DNA of 64,000 bases from NCBI GenBank assembly GCA_015075635.1, contig JABTUA010000001.1, forward strand, positions 3,100,001 to 3,164,000, in the 5' to 3' direction. Below, piece by piece: positions 22,226-30,536 of this stretch (position 1 is the first letter of the stretch; each line of letters opens with the position of its first letter). A program made the position numbers and the translations under genes. Under the pieces are notes generated by a model. It saw only the letters and a program-made list of their open reading frames with translations, did no database searches and was not told where the DNA came from. Source of the DNA: Polyangiaceae bacterium. GTDB taxonomy: Bacteria; Myxococcota_A; Polyangia; Polyangiales; Polyangiaceae.

Positions 22226-22474
22226 GGGGGTGTCCCTAGTGTCGTGAGTCCGCAATTCGCAACCGAATTGCGGACCGCGCTCCGCGCGGCGCTGCTATCG
22301 CAGCGCGGACACTATTTTCCTCGGAGGGGCGCCGCGCGCCCCTCTCGCGCTTCGCGCGATTCACCCCGCGGAATTCGCTCCGCGAATTCGCTAGTGTGCC
22401 GAGGTCACATTGGGCCCGATTTGCGGACTCGGCACACTAGCTCGGTGTGCGACCGAGCGGCCTCGAGCCCGAGG
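22226..22474. repeat. Cluster of seven perfect inverted repeats (REP-like hairpin array)
   Basis: This intergenic stretch holds no gene but seven perfect stem-loops: 22248-22275 (12 bp stem, GTCCGCAATTCG), 22275-22289 (6 bp), 22289-22306 (7 bp), 22324-22344 (9 bp, GAGGGGCGC), 22345-22359 (6 bp), 22371-22389 (8 bp, GAATTCGC) and 22391-22440 (13 bp, CTAGTGTGCCGAG, loop 24). The outer parts share CTAGTGT ends and TTGCGGAC words. It lies between the 3' ends of gpsA and plsC, so it could terminate transcription from both sides, but its complexity suggests a mobile REP-type element. Confidence 0.8.
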
Positions 22475-23185
22475 TCATCTGAGCTCTTCCGGCATGTGCT
22501 GCGCGATGGCCGCGCGCACCGCCGCGATGAGCTCTTCCTTGCGCTCCTCGCCGTAGTGCTCGGCGTCGATGGGAGCGCTCACGGTCACCGTCACACGCGC
22601 GCCCGGATTCACCGTCCCGCCTCGCGCCACCAGCACCTGTCGGGTGCCGAGCACGGTGACGGGCAGGATGCGCGCACCGGTGTCGAGGGCCAGGTGGAAG
22701 CCGCCCTTCTTGAACGGGCCGAGCTTGCCGGTGTCGCTGCGGGTGCCTTCCGGCGCGATCCAGATGCTGGTGCCTTCGGCCAGCGCACGCTTCGCGCGGT
22801 TCAGGCTGGCGATGGCCCGCTCGCGGTTCTGGCGATCCACCTCGACGAAGCCCGCGGCGCGCATCGCGGTGGACCAAACCGGGATCCGAAACAGCTCCGT
22901 CTTCGCCACCATGCGCAGCCGCCGCTCGAGCGACTGGAACAGCACCGGGATGTCGTAGAGCGACTGGTGGTTGCTCATGATCACGAAGCTCTCTCCCGCG
23001 GGCGCGTTCTCGAGCCCATGGGTCGTGACCTCGATCTGTGCGTGCTCGAGCAATCGGCGTGACCAAGAATCGAGACGCCGATCACAAGTCTCCGGCGTGA
23101 GCCGTCCCAGCGCGCCTTCGACGACCGTCGGAACGGAGATCCAGGCCGTTTCCGCGATGGCTCGGCTCAGGTGCCACAGCGTCAT
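22475..23185 (-). CDS. plsC: 1-acyl-sn-glycerol-3-phosphate acyltransferase
   Basis: Adds the second acyl chain to lysophosphatidic acid, giving phosphatidic acid. I chose ATG 23185 (236 residues). An upstream ATG at 23293 would add a signal-like stretch but would abut the divergent gene at 23296. The family blocks are intact: NHQSLYD (72-78, H73 and D78 catalytic), a substrate block near FVEVDRQN and PEGTRS (145-150). With the plsB-like and gpsA genes on the other side of the hairpin array, the three cover early phospholipid synthesis. Confidence 0.92.
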   Translation of the reverse strand: MTLWHLSRAIAETAWISVPTVVEGALGRLTPETCDRRLDSWSRRLLEHAQIEVTTHGLENAPAGESFVIMSNHQSLYDIPVLFQSLERRLRMVAKTELFRIPVWSTAMRAAGFVEVDRQNRERAIASLNRAKRALAEGTSIWIAPEGTRSDTGKLGPFKKGGFHLALDTGARILPVTVLGTRQVLVARGGTVNPGARVTVTVSAPIDAEHYGEERKEELIAAVRAAIAQHMPEELR

Positions 23186-23295
23186 GAGACTCGACAAAAC
23201 CACGGACAACACGCCCGCGCCAAGGCCGCACGCACTGCCGCGGTATGGGCTGGCGTCGCTGGGGCGCCTGGCATAGGCTCGACTCGCCTCCATCG

Positions 23296-25128
23296 ATGGA
23301 AGTTTCCTGCACGAGCTGCCCGGCGCGATTCGCCGTCCCCGACGACAAAGTCCGAGGCCGCAAGGTGCGGATCGCGTGTAAGCGGTGCGGCTCGCCCATC
23401 ATCGTGGACGGCACCGCGCTCGGCGGCGCTGCGGCCGCGGCACCCGGCCCCGCCGCCGCCGCCCCCAAACCCGCGGCCGCCGCTCCCAAACCCGCAGCCG
23501 CCGCTCCCAAGCCCGCAGGCGCCGCTCCCATACCCGCAGCCGGCGCTCCCAAACCCGCCGCCGCCGCTCCCAAGCCCGCCGCCGCCGCTCCCAAGCCCGC
23601 AGCCAAGCCCGCAGCCGCCGCCGCTCCCAAGCCCGCAGCCGCCGCCGCTCCCAAACCCGCGGTCGTGGCCGCCGCTCCCAAGCCGGCGGCGACGCCCGCG
23701 CCGGTTCCGAGACCGGGCGCCGCGCCGGCTGCACCGCGGCCTGCCGCGACCGCCAAACCGCCAGCGGAGGACAACGACTGGAGCGCGCTCTCGGATGGCG
23801 AGGGAAAGACGGGCACCTGGCGAGAGCCGGCGTCGGCGGTGCCGCCATCGTCCAGCGTGCCGCGTCCCGCCGGGGCTCAGCAACCGAAGGTCGGAGGGTT
23901 CGCGAAGAAGACGATGCTGGGCGGGCTCGAGGCGCCCCGAGGCGCAGCGCCAGCCCCGCCGTCCACCGACAAGCTCGGCACCGCGCGTCCGGCCGTGCCC
24001 GCGCCGCGACCGAGCGCGCCGGAACCGGAAGAAGCGGAGCCGGAGTGGACGGTGGCGCTCACCGACGATCAACACGAGGAGATGCGAACCGCGGAGGTCG
24101 TGCAGCTGTACGCCCGCGGCAGCATCGATCAGGAGACCTTCATCTGGGCCGACGGGATGGAGGACTGGAAGCGGCCCTGGGAAATCCCGATGATCGCCGC
24201 GGCGCTCGCGGCTCGCGGCCTGAAGCCCAAAGCGGCCATATCGGACTCGGAGTATCCGATGGACGAGCCGGCCGAAGAGGACGCGACCATCGTCGCGTCC
24301 GCCGACTCGCTGATGGCGCCGTCCAGCCGCGGCCGCATCCCGTCCGGGGTTTGGCACGAGCCCGGACGCGACGACAACGAGGTCGGCTTCGAGGACGTGA
24401 CCGTATCGCTCGACGGCAAGAGCGCCCAGGATCTGCTCGCGTCGATCGGGGGCGCGGGCGCGGCACGACCGGCGCAGAAGTCCAAGCCCGAGCTGCTCGC
24501 GGAGCAGTTCGACGACGTGCCGACTCGACTTCAGGACGAGATAGAAGCACCGCCGCCCAGCGTCGGCGGGCATGACGTCGACGATCTCCTGTCGGACATG
24601 GACGAACGCACGCTGGCGATGCAGGACGACTTCCGAGCCGACTCGCGTCCGCTGTCGACCGCGGACCTGATGACCGGCGAGGATCGAACGATCCCAGAGC
24701 GCCACGCGCCCGCCACCGGCGAGTCGTTCTCGCTGGAGAACCTGATGGGCGGGCCGGCGCCGGAGGCACCGCCGGGACAGCCGCAGGACTTGTTCGCCGG
24801 AGTCGACCTCGCCCCGCCGCCGCCGGGACGCGATCGTCCGCTCGACTCGCTCTGGGAGCCGACCAGCATCCAGCAAGCGTCGAACCCGATGGCGTCGCCG
24901 GCGGGGATCTCCGGCGGGTATCCCGCCGCTCTTCCGCAGATGGCGGGCCCGGGGTCGCTGTCTGCGAGGGGCGTGCCACAGAAGAAGTCTCGGCTCGGCT
25001 GCGTGCTGGGGCTCTTGTTCGTGCTCCTCGTCATCGGCGGCGGCGCCGCGGCCTCGTTCGTCCTGAAGCAACCGCCCGGCCTCTACGGCGCGGACGGGAT
25101 GCCCAAGATCCCGGGGCTCAGCCGCTGA
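23296..25128 (+). CDS. Zinc-ribbon, GYF-domain membrane protein with Ala-Pro-Lys repeat (GltJ-like layout)
   Basis: 610 residues from ATG 23296; a start at 23245 would extend into the divergent plsC region. An MJ0042-type zinc ribbon at 1-40 has Cys 5, 8, 28 and 31. A low-complexity linker of AAPKP units (about 55-140) and a GYF-2-like domain (about 245-315, with WTVALTDDQHEEMRTAEVVQ and the aromatic pair FIWADGMEDW) follow. After a disordered acidic region comes a single membrane helix near the C-terminus (CVLGLLFVLLVIGGG), ending in a short extracytoplasmic tail. The same order of parts occurs in the myxobacterial gliding protein GltJ, but many paralogues share it. Confidence 0.8.
   Translation: MEVSCTSCPARFAVPDDKVRGRKVRIACKRCGSPIIVDGTALGGAAAAAPGPAAAAPKPAAAAPKPAAAAPKPAGAAPIPAAGAPKPAAAAPKPAAAAPKPAAKPAAAAAPKPAAAAAPKPAVVAAAPKPAATPAPVPRPGAAPAAPRPAATAKPPAEDNDWSALSDGEGKTGTWREPASAVPPSSSVPRPAGAQQPKVGGFAKKTMLGGLEAPRGAAPAPPSTDKLGTARPAVPAPRPSAPEPEEAEPEWTVALTDDQHEEMRTAEVVQLYARGSIDQETFIWADGMEDWKRPWEIPMIAAALAARGLKPKAAISDSEYPMDEPAEEDATIVASADSLMAPSSRGRIPSGVWHEPGRDDNEVGFEDVTVSLDGKSAQDLLASIGGAGAARPAQKSKPELLAEQFDDVPTRLQDEIEAPPPSVGGHDVDDLLSDMDERTLAMQDDFRADSRPLSTADLMTGEDRTIPERHAPATGESFSLENLMGGPAPEAPPGQPQDLFAGVDLAPPPPGRDRPLDSLWEPTSIQQASNPMASPAGISGGYPAALPQMAGPGSLSARGVPQKKSRLGCVLGLLFVLLVIGGGAAASFVLKQPPGLYGADGMPKIPGLSR
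23454..23700 (+). repeat. In-frame tandem repeat encoding A-A-P-K-P units
   Basis: Imperfect tandem copies of a 21-24 bp unit with core GCTCCCAAGCCCGCAGCC, about ten times, inside the zinc-ribbon/GYF gene. Copy number is likely to vary between strains. The encoded linker is proline-rich and positively charged. Confidence 0.85.
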
Positions 25129-25156
25129 CTCGAGCTCTTCCCCGGCCGGAGCAGCG

Positions 25157-25231
25157 ATGGCAAACGTCCTCCTCGTCGCGGCCGCGTTCCTAGCGCTGGC
25201 GGTGCTGCTGTCGATCGCGCGACAGCGGTGA
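25157..25231 (+). CDS. Possible 24-residue membrane microprotein
   Basis: ATG 25157 with a GGAGC ribosome site 6 nt before it. It encodes MANVLLVAAAFLALAVLLSI then ARQR and stop: one hydrophobic helix with a positive C-terminus, typical of single-span microproteins. It is 28 bp after the zinc-ribbon/GYF gene, on the same strand, and convergent with the L,D-transpeptidase. It is too short to be certain. Confidence 0.45.
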   Translation: MANVLLVAAAFLALAVLLSIARQR

Positions 25232-25239
25232 CGCTCGAG

Positions 25240-26862
25240 TCAGGGGTGGATGTACACGATCGTGCCCTGTTCGGTCGCCGGCGTGGAGTACGCGGCGTGC
25301 CAGTGGGCGGGGACCTCGGGGCTCGCCCACATGAACACGAAGCGCGCGTCGATGGGCGCCAGGTTCACGCAGCCGTGGGAGCGCACGCGGCCGAAGTCGT
25401 CGTGCCAGTAAGCGCCGTGCAAGGCGTAGCCGCCTTTGAAGTACATGACCCAGGGCACGTCACGCAGCTCGAACTCGTGATCGGCCACGTCCGAGTCCAT
25501 CGTGGTGGTGATGTGCTTCTGGTAGATGCGGAAGGTGCCGCGGGGGGTGCTCAGCGTCTTGCCCGGCTCGCCCAGGCCGTCCTTTCCGCTCGACACCAGC
25601 GTGACGTAGACGGGCCGATCGCCCTCCCAGAGCGTGAGCGTCTGGCTCACGATGCTGAGGTCGATCCACTTGGTGCCCTTCTTGGCCCAGGAGGGCAGCT
25701 GGCTGGGCTTGGCCGCGGTCTTCAGATCTTCGCTGCGCAGCCAGCGGCCGCTCTTGGCCTCCACCATGCGCACGCCTTGCATCATCTTGACCGTCCCGGT
25801 GAGCGGGATGAACTCGCGCCAGCCGAGCCGCTCCCCCTTCTCCAGCTTGCCGTCCTTCACGTCCCACCAGGTGGCCCCGGCCTTGCGCGCGAACGCGACG
25901 GGCAGGCCGATGTCGCGCACCGAGTAGCCGTGGAACGGCGACCCGCTGTCCGCCTTGAGCTTGTCGGCGGGCAGGAGGCGCGCGTCCGTGCTGATGGCGA
26001 ATCGACGGTTCTGGGCCTCGGGCCCGGCGACGAACGTGCCGATCAGCGCGACGCCGGTGTGACGCTTCACGCGGTTGGCGATGACGGCGTAGGGCGGCGC
26101 ACGGAAGCTCGAGATGTTCGGGATGCGGCGCTCGCCGACCAACCACCACGGCACCTCGTCCTTGCCGTCGCCGCCGAAGCGCGCGCTCTGATCCAGCGGC
26201 TCGGCGTGATCCGGGATCTTGCCGATGGCGTAGCCGGCCTCGTCCAGCGGCACGTCGTTGGCGCCCACGGTGAGCTCGTCCCAGCGCTCGCGCAGCTTGG
26301 CCCAGTTGCGCAGGTGGCGCTCGAGGCGCATCTCGTACTGGAACTGTTCGTCCTTGCTCGGCACACGGAGGTAGTTCGGCGCGATGGCCCGGGTGAACGC
26401 GTAGCGATAGGGCATGGCCCAGTTGCGGTGCGGCTCGTGGTTGATGGCCTTGGCGATGGGGTGGTCGAGCTTGACGGTGGCATCGGGGCCAGCGCACACG
26501 AACCCCATCGGCCGTACGGCGTACCAGCCGTCCGGGCAGTCGCGTCGATCGACGGGCTCCGGCGAGCGCGAGACCCGCGCGCCGACTCGCAGGTAGCCGA
26601 TGACCTCGGCCTGCTTGCTCGGCTTCGGGTAGATGGGCACCACCATCGCGACGGGGGCGAGCTTGGGACCGTCCTCGGGCGGGACCGGCACGCCGGACCA
26701 GTCGTCCTCGTCCAGCTTCACGCCGCCGTTCTCCGGCTTCACCTTGGCGGCGCCGGGATCGGACTTGCCGAAGAAGCCGTCGCAGGCGGCGACGTTCAGC
26801 AGAGAAATCACGCCAAAAAAGCCCGCGACCGGGCGCAGGATCTCGGGCAGACGGGGAGCCAT
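25240..26862 (-). CDS. L,D-transpeptidase (YkuD domain) lipoprotein
   Basis: Predicted cell-wall enzyme making 3-3 peptidoglycan crosslinks or attaching proteins to the wall. From ATG 26862 the 540 residues begin with a lipoprotein signal ending LLNVAAC; an ATG at 26889 adds nine residues. An SH3-like strand region lies near residues 75-130. The catalytic YkuD domain is at the C-terminus with H-x-n-HGC: HGAYWHDDFGRVRSHGCVNL, where Cys is the nucleophile. The large central domain (about 130-400) is shared with other myxobacterial transpeptidases by my recollection. The gene is divergent from citrate synthase. Confidence 0.88.
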   Translation of the reverse strand: MAPRLPEILRPVAGFFGVISLLNVAACDGFFGKSDPGAAKVKPENGGVKLDEDDWSGVPVPPEDGPKLAPVAMVVPIYPKPSKQAEVIGYLRVGARVSRSPEPVDRRDCPDGWYAVRPMGFVCAGPDATVKLDHPIAKAINHEPHRNWAMPYRYAFTRAIAPNYLRVPSKDEQFQYEMRLERHLRNWAKLRERWDELTVGANDVPLDEAGYAIGKIPDHAEPLDQSARFGGDGKDEVPWWLVGERRIPNISSFRAPPYAVIANRVKRHTGVALIGTFVAGPEAQNRRFAISTDARLLPADKLKADSGSPFHGYSVRDIGLPVAFARKAGATWWDVKDGKLEKGERLGWREFIPLTGTVKMMQGVRMVEAKSGRWLRSEDLKTAAKPSQLPSWAKKGTKWIDLSIVSQTLTLWEGDRPVYVTLVSSGKDGLGEPGKTLSTPRGTFRIYQKHITTTMDSDVADHEFELRDVPWVMYFKGGYALHGAYWHDDFGRVRSHGCVNLAPIDARFVFMWASPEVPAHWHAAYSTPATEQGTIVYIHP

Positions 26863-26981
26863 GCTCCCGGTTTGCCAAATCGACCGCATCCGGCCCAGAA
26901 AACGGCGGTCCCGGTCCGACTTCCCTTGCCCTCGGGCCGCGGCCCGACGACAAGAGTGGGCGAGGAGCGGAGGGAGCGAAC

Positions 26982-28304
26982 ATGCCTGCAGAAACGCTGA
27001 CTGTCACCGACAACCGCACCGGCAAGACCTACGAGCTGCCAATCGTGGACGGGACCATCCGCGCGATGGACCTGCGGCAGATCCGCGTCGACGACGAGGA
27101 TTTCGGCCTGATGACCTACGACCCGGCCTTCATGAACACGGCGTCGTGCCGGTCGGCGGTGACCTTCATCGACGGCGACCGCGGCATCCTGCGCTACCGC
27201 GGCTACCCGGTGGACCAGCTGGCCGAGCGCGCCAGCTACCTGGAGGTCGCATACCTCTTGCTCAACGGCGAGCTGCCCAGCAAGCACGAGCTCAGCGAGT
27301 TCACCCGCGAGATCACCACGCACACCTACGTGCACGAGAACGTGCGCACGTTCATCGACGGGTTCCGCTACGACGCGCACCCCATGGGCATGCTGGTGGC
27401 CACCGTCGGCGCGCTCAGCACCTTCTACCCCGAGGCCAAGCACGTCTCGGACGCCGAGATCCGTCGCATGCAGATCGTTCGGCTGATCGCCAAGATGCCG
27501 ACCCTCGCGGCCTGGAGCTACCGGCACAGCGTCGGCATGCCGTTCGTCTACCCCGACAACGAGCTCAGCTACTCGGAGAACTTCCTGGCGATGATGAAGC
27601 GCATCGCCGAGCCGCGCTTCGAGATCCAGCCGGAGATCGCCCGCGCGCTCGACGTGCTCTTCATTCTGCACGCCGACCACGAGCAGAACTGCTCCGCCAA
27701 CGTGATGCGCTCCATCGGCAGCTCGCAGGCCGACCCCTACGTGGCGGTCGCCGGCGCGGCGGCTGCGCTCTACGGGCCGCTCCACGGCGGCGCCAACGAG
27801 GCCGTGCTGCGCATGCTGCGCGAGATCGGCGACGTCAGCCACGTCCCCGCCTTCGTGAAGGAAGTGAAGAGCGGCGTCGGCGGCCGGCTGATGGGCTTCG
27901 GTCACCGCGTGTACAAGAACTACGACCCGCGGGCGCGGGTGATCAAGCACCTGGCCGACCAGGTGTTCGACGTGGTGGGCAAGAAGAACCCGCTGCTCGC
28001 CGTGGCGCTCGAGCTGGAGAAAATCGCGCTTTCCGACGACTACTTCGTCAAGCGCAAGCTCTACCCGAACGTCGATTTCTACTCGGGCCTGATCTACGAG
28101 GCGCTGGGCATCCCGGTCGACATGTTCCCGGTCTTGTTCGCGATCCCTCGCACCGCCGGCTGGCTGGCGCAGTGGGAAGAAATGCTGCTCGACAAGGAGC
28201 AGAAGATCGCCCGCCCACGTCAGATCTACACCGGCTACGGCGAGCGAGAATTCGTCGCCATCGAACAGCGGCGCGAAAAAAGCGTGGTGCCCCCGGGGGG
28301 TTGA
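26982..28304 (+). CDS. gltA: Citrate synthase
   Basis: Condenses acetyl-CoA and oxaloacetate into citrate, the entry step of the TCA cycle. The 440 residues have the three catalytic residues: His268 in GPLHGGANE, His308 in MGFGHRVYKN and Asp365 in PNVDFYSG. The ILHADHEQN block and the DPRA motif (CoA/oxaloacetate region) are also present. The N-terminal extension of about 55 residues is as in the Gram-negative type II (hexameric) enzymes. The ATG has a strong GGAGGGAG ribosome site. A gene of unknown function follows 6 bp later. Confidence 0.97.
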   Translation: MPAETLTVTDNRTGKTYELPIVDGTIRAMDLRQIRVDDEDFGLMTYDPAFMNTASCRSAVTFIDGDRGILRYRGYPVDQLAERASYLEVAYLLLNGELPSKHELSEFTREITTHTYVHENVRTFIDGFRYDAHPMGMLVATVGALSTFYPEAKHVSDAEIRRMQIVRLIAKMPTLAAWSYRHSVGMPFVYPDNELSYSENFLAMMKRIAEPRFEIQPEIARALDVLFILHADHEQNCSANVMRSIGSSQADPYVAVAGAAAALYGPLHGGANEAVLRMLREIGDVSHVPAFVKEVKSGVGGRLMGFGHRVYKNYDPRARVIKHLADQVFDVVGKKNPLLAVALELEKIALSDDYFVKRKLYPNVDFYSGLIYEALGIPVDMFPVLFAIPRTAGWLAQWEEMLLDKEQKIARPRQIYTGYGEREFVAIEQRREKSVVPPGG

Positions 28305-28310
28305 CGGACC

Positions 28311-29069
28311 GTGAGCGAACCGACCGCGCTCGCCCATGCGCGCGCGCCGAGCTTCGAGCGTGCGCTCGTCCTGTCGGCGCTGCTCTACTCCGCGTGCCGC
28401 TTCGTCCCGCTGCCGTTCGCGGACGACATCTTCCGCAACGCGGTGGCGCGGCTGATCGTCAGCCAGGCTCTGGACCGGCACGGCCGCACGTTCTCGTCCA
28501 AGGAGGTCGCGGCGCTCTACTCCGAGCCAGTGGGGTGTCTTGCCGGCTGCCTCACGGCGCTACCGAAGCTCCTGGCCAAGCTGATCCTCTTCCCCATCCG
28601 CAAGCTCCTGGCGTGGATCGGCGCGGTGCGCGGCATCAGCCGCGATCTGGTGACGGCCCTGCTGCTCGGGCGCAGCGTGGAGCGCTGCCTCGTACGCGGG
28701 CTCTTGCCCGAGGGCGGCAGCGGCCTCGGGGGTCAGGCCAAGCTGATCCGCGGCGCCTTCGATCGCGCGCTCGGCGAGAGTCAGCTGTCGATCTCGAAGA
28801 GCGCGCTCGCGGCCGTCGTCCGGCAGTCGAAGCGCGGCCTCGGCGCCGCCGGGAGGGCCGTGGCTGCCATGTTCCAGAAGCGCGCCGACGCGGGACAGGG
28901 CGAGCTACCGGAGGCGGATCGCGCCGCGGTCAACGAGGGCGCCGAACGGGTCGAGCACGCGCTCGAGAGCCCGGGGGTGTTGCAGGAGATCGCCGCCTTC
29001 GACGCGCGCTTCGATCAGGAGCTCGAGCGCGTCGGGCTCGGCGAGCCAGTCCAACCCGAGGCGACGTAG
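28311..29069 (+). CDS. Hypothetical alpha-helical protein
   Basis: 252 residues from GTG 28311, 6 bp after citrate synthase, so probably in its transcript. It is mostly helical with some hydrophobic segments (LVLSALLYSACRFVPLPF and LPKLLAKLILFPIRKLLAWI) that may associate with the membrane. The C-terminal third is charged. I recognise no family and see no catalytic motif. A regulatory or assembly role beside citrate synthase would be a guess. The 3' end overlaps that of the gamma-glutamylcyclotransferase-like gene. Confidence 0.7.
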   Translation: MSEPTALAHARAPSFERALVLSALLYSACRFVPLPFADDIFRNAVARLIVSQALDRHGRTFSSKEVAALYSEPVGCLAGCLTALPKLLAKLILFPIRKLLAWIGAVRGISRDLVTALLLGRSVERCLVRGLLPEGGSGLGGQAKLIRGAFDRALGESQLSISKSALAAVVRQSKRGLGAAGRAVAAMFQKRADAGQGELPEADRAAVNEGAERVEHALESPGVLQEIAAFDARFDQELERVGLGEPVQPEAT

Positions 29070-29338
29070 GCCAGCACCTCGCGCCCATCCTCGAGCACCA
29101 CGCGGCCGCGTTGGTACCCGGCGCCCTCGAACACGTCGAGGCGCGCGAGCAGCTCCGGCGTCACGCGGTACAACTCGCCGGACACGACCTCGGAGCCGGC
29201 AACCAGCGCTGGGTACTCTCCGCTGCGCGATAGCGCGTAGCGCGGCAACGTGCGTCCGTGACCCAAGAGCTCCGCGCCGCCCAGCTCGTCGTGGTGCCGC
29301 TCGCCGCGCTTGAGCGAGCCGTACACCCACAAGATCAC
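29015..29338 (-). CDS. Gamma-glutamylcyclotransferase-like (AIG2 fold) protein
   Basis: 107 residues from GTG 29338. It has the family's N-terminal loop VYGSLKRG and the later catalytic-region motif LDVFEGAGYQRGRV with the conserved acidic residue. Members cyclise gamma-glutamyl amino acids or related amides; the substrate here is unknown. The GTG overlaps the PHP gene stop by 4 nt (GTGA), which decides this start over an ATG at 29365 that would overlap by 31 nt. Confidence 0.82.
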   Translation of the reverse strand: MILWVYGSLKRGERHHDELGGAELLGHGRTLPRYALSRSGEYPALVAGSEVVSGELYRVTPELLARLDVFEGAGYQRGRVVLEDGREVLAYVASGWTGSPSPTRSSS

Positions 29339-30462
29339 GGGCTCTCCCAGAGCGGCTGGGTCCATGCCTTGCGCCCCGCGGAGTCCTCCACCACGGCTCG
29401 CAGGTAGCCCTCGCCCTTGGCGAGCTCGCGTCGGGCGCGCGGCCCCGAGACGCGGCCGAGCTCGCGCCCGTTCTTTCCCACGAAGCGGATGGTGGTGCTC
29501 CCGGCCGCCGGCGCCACGGACAGCGCGAGCGCGCCCGAATGGCTCTCGAGCGCGGCCAGCGTCACCCCCGTGGAGGCGTAGAAATCCCCGGCGTTGAACG
29601 CCGACCGGATCGACTCCGGCGTCTTGTCCGCGCGCACCATGATCCAGGCGCGATCGCCGACGTAGGCGGACTTCCCCAGCCTGGCCCGCTGAGCGGCGTC
29701 GGCGAAGTGGTGAGCGTCGTCGGTGGCCACTCCGAACACGCGCGTGCCCTGGCTCAGCACGTCGTCCCAGAGCGCCTCGGCGCGGTCTTCGGCGCTCCTA
29801 CGGCTGCCCGGGTGCTGCTGATCGAGGCTCGCGTTCCAGAGCTCGACGTGGTGCACGCCCTCGCTGGCGAGCCCGCGGATCAGGCGGGCATCGGCGGCAA
29901 AGTGGAACAGCGGGTGGTTCAGCACCGGGACCCCTTCCAGGCTCCGCACGACCTCGAGCTGCGAGCGATACGCGTCGAGGCGCCCTGGACGGAACGTGAG
30001 CGGAATGCGCTCACCCTTCTGCGCGTCACGCGCCGGATCCAAGAACAGGCCGCTCAGGTGGAACAGGCAGCGGTATCCCGGCGAAGGTCTAGGCTCGCAC
30101 TGAGTCGAGTTCTGGCTGAGCTCGACCCCGGCGAAGAGCAGCATCCCGTCTGGCGCGGGGAGCGTCGTGACGCGATTGTGATCGGTCAGCGCCAGGAAGT
30201 CGTAGCCGCGCTCGCGGTAGAAGCGCACCACCTCCTCGGGCGGCGTGCGAGCGTCGTAGGAGCGGCTGGTGTGGACGTGGGTCTGCCCTTTCAGGAAGCC
30301 GAGCTCCGCGGGCGCCCGCACCGGCTCGGCGACGGCTGCCGCGGACGGCGGCATCGGGGACGCGACGGCGAGCCTCGGCGGCGGGCTCGCTTCGGCCGGC
30401 TTGGCAGGCGGGCCCACCGGGGACGCCGAGCACGCGACGAGGCACAGGCCGAGGAGACGCAC
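29335..30462 (-). CDS. PHP-domain phosphoesterase lipoprotein
   Basis: 375 residues. The N-terminus has a short signal with Cys in LVACSAS, a lipobox-like end, then a Pro/Ala-rich linker to residue 50. The PHP metal-binding motifs follow in order: GQTHVHTSRS, LALTDHNR, VELSQN, NHPLFHF and ATDDAHHF. These histidines and aspartates bind a trinuclear metal site in phosphoesterases. A beta-rich domain of about 80 residues ends the protein. Lipid-anchored PHP proteins probably act on extracytoplasmic phosphates, but the substrate is unknown. It is coupled to the cyclotransferase-like gene. Confidence 0.85.
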   Translation of the reverse strand: MRLLGLCLVACSASPVGPPAKPAEASPPPRLAVASPMPPSAAAVAEPVRAPAELGFLKGQTHVHTSRSYDARTPPEEVVRFYRERGYDFLALTDHNRVTTLPAPDGMLLFAGVELSQNSTQCEPRPSPGYRCLFHLSGLFLDPARDAQKGERIPLTFRPGRLDAYRSQLEVVRSLEGVPVLNHPLFHFAADARLIRGLASEGVHHVELWNASLDQQHPGSRRSAEDRAEALWDDVLSQGTRVFGVATDDAHHFADAAQRARLGKSAYVGDRAWIMVRADKTPESIRSAFNAGDFYASTGVTLAALESHSGALALSVAPAAGSTTIRFVGKNGRELGRVSGPRARRELAKGEGYLRAVVEDSAGRKAWTQPLWESP

Positions 30463-30536
30463 GCGAGCGAGAATCTTCCCCCAGCCCTCGCGATCCGTCC
30501 AATTGCCGGGAGAGGCAGGCTACACTCTGCCGCCGA

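Noticed and set aside
29335..29365. Longer ATG start (29365) for the cyclotransferase-like gene
   Set aside because: The GTG at 29338 forms a 4-nt overlap with the preceding stop and starts right at the conserved VYGSLKRG strand.
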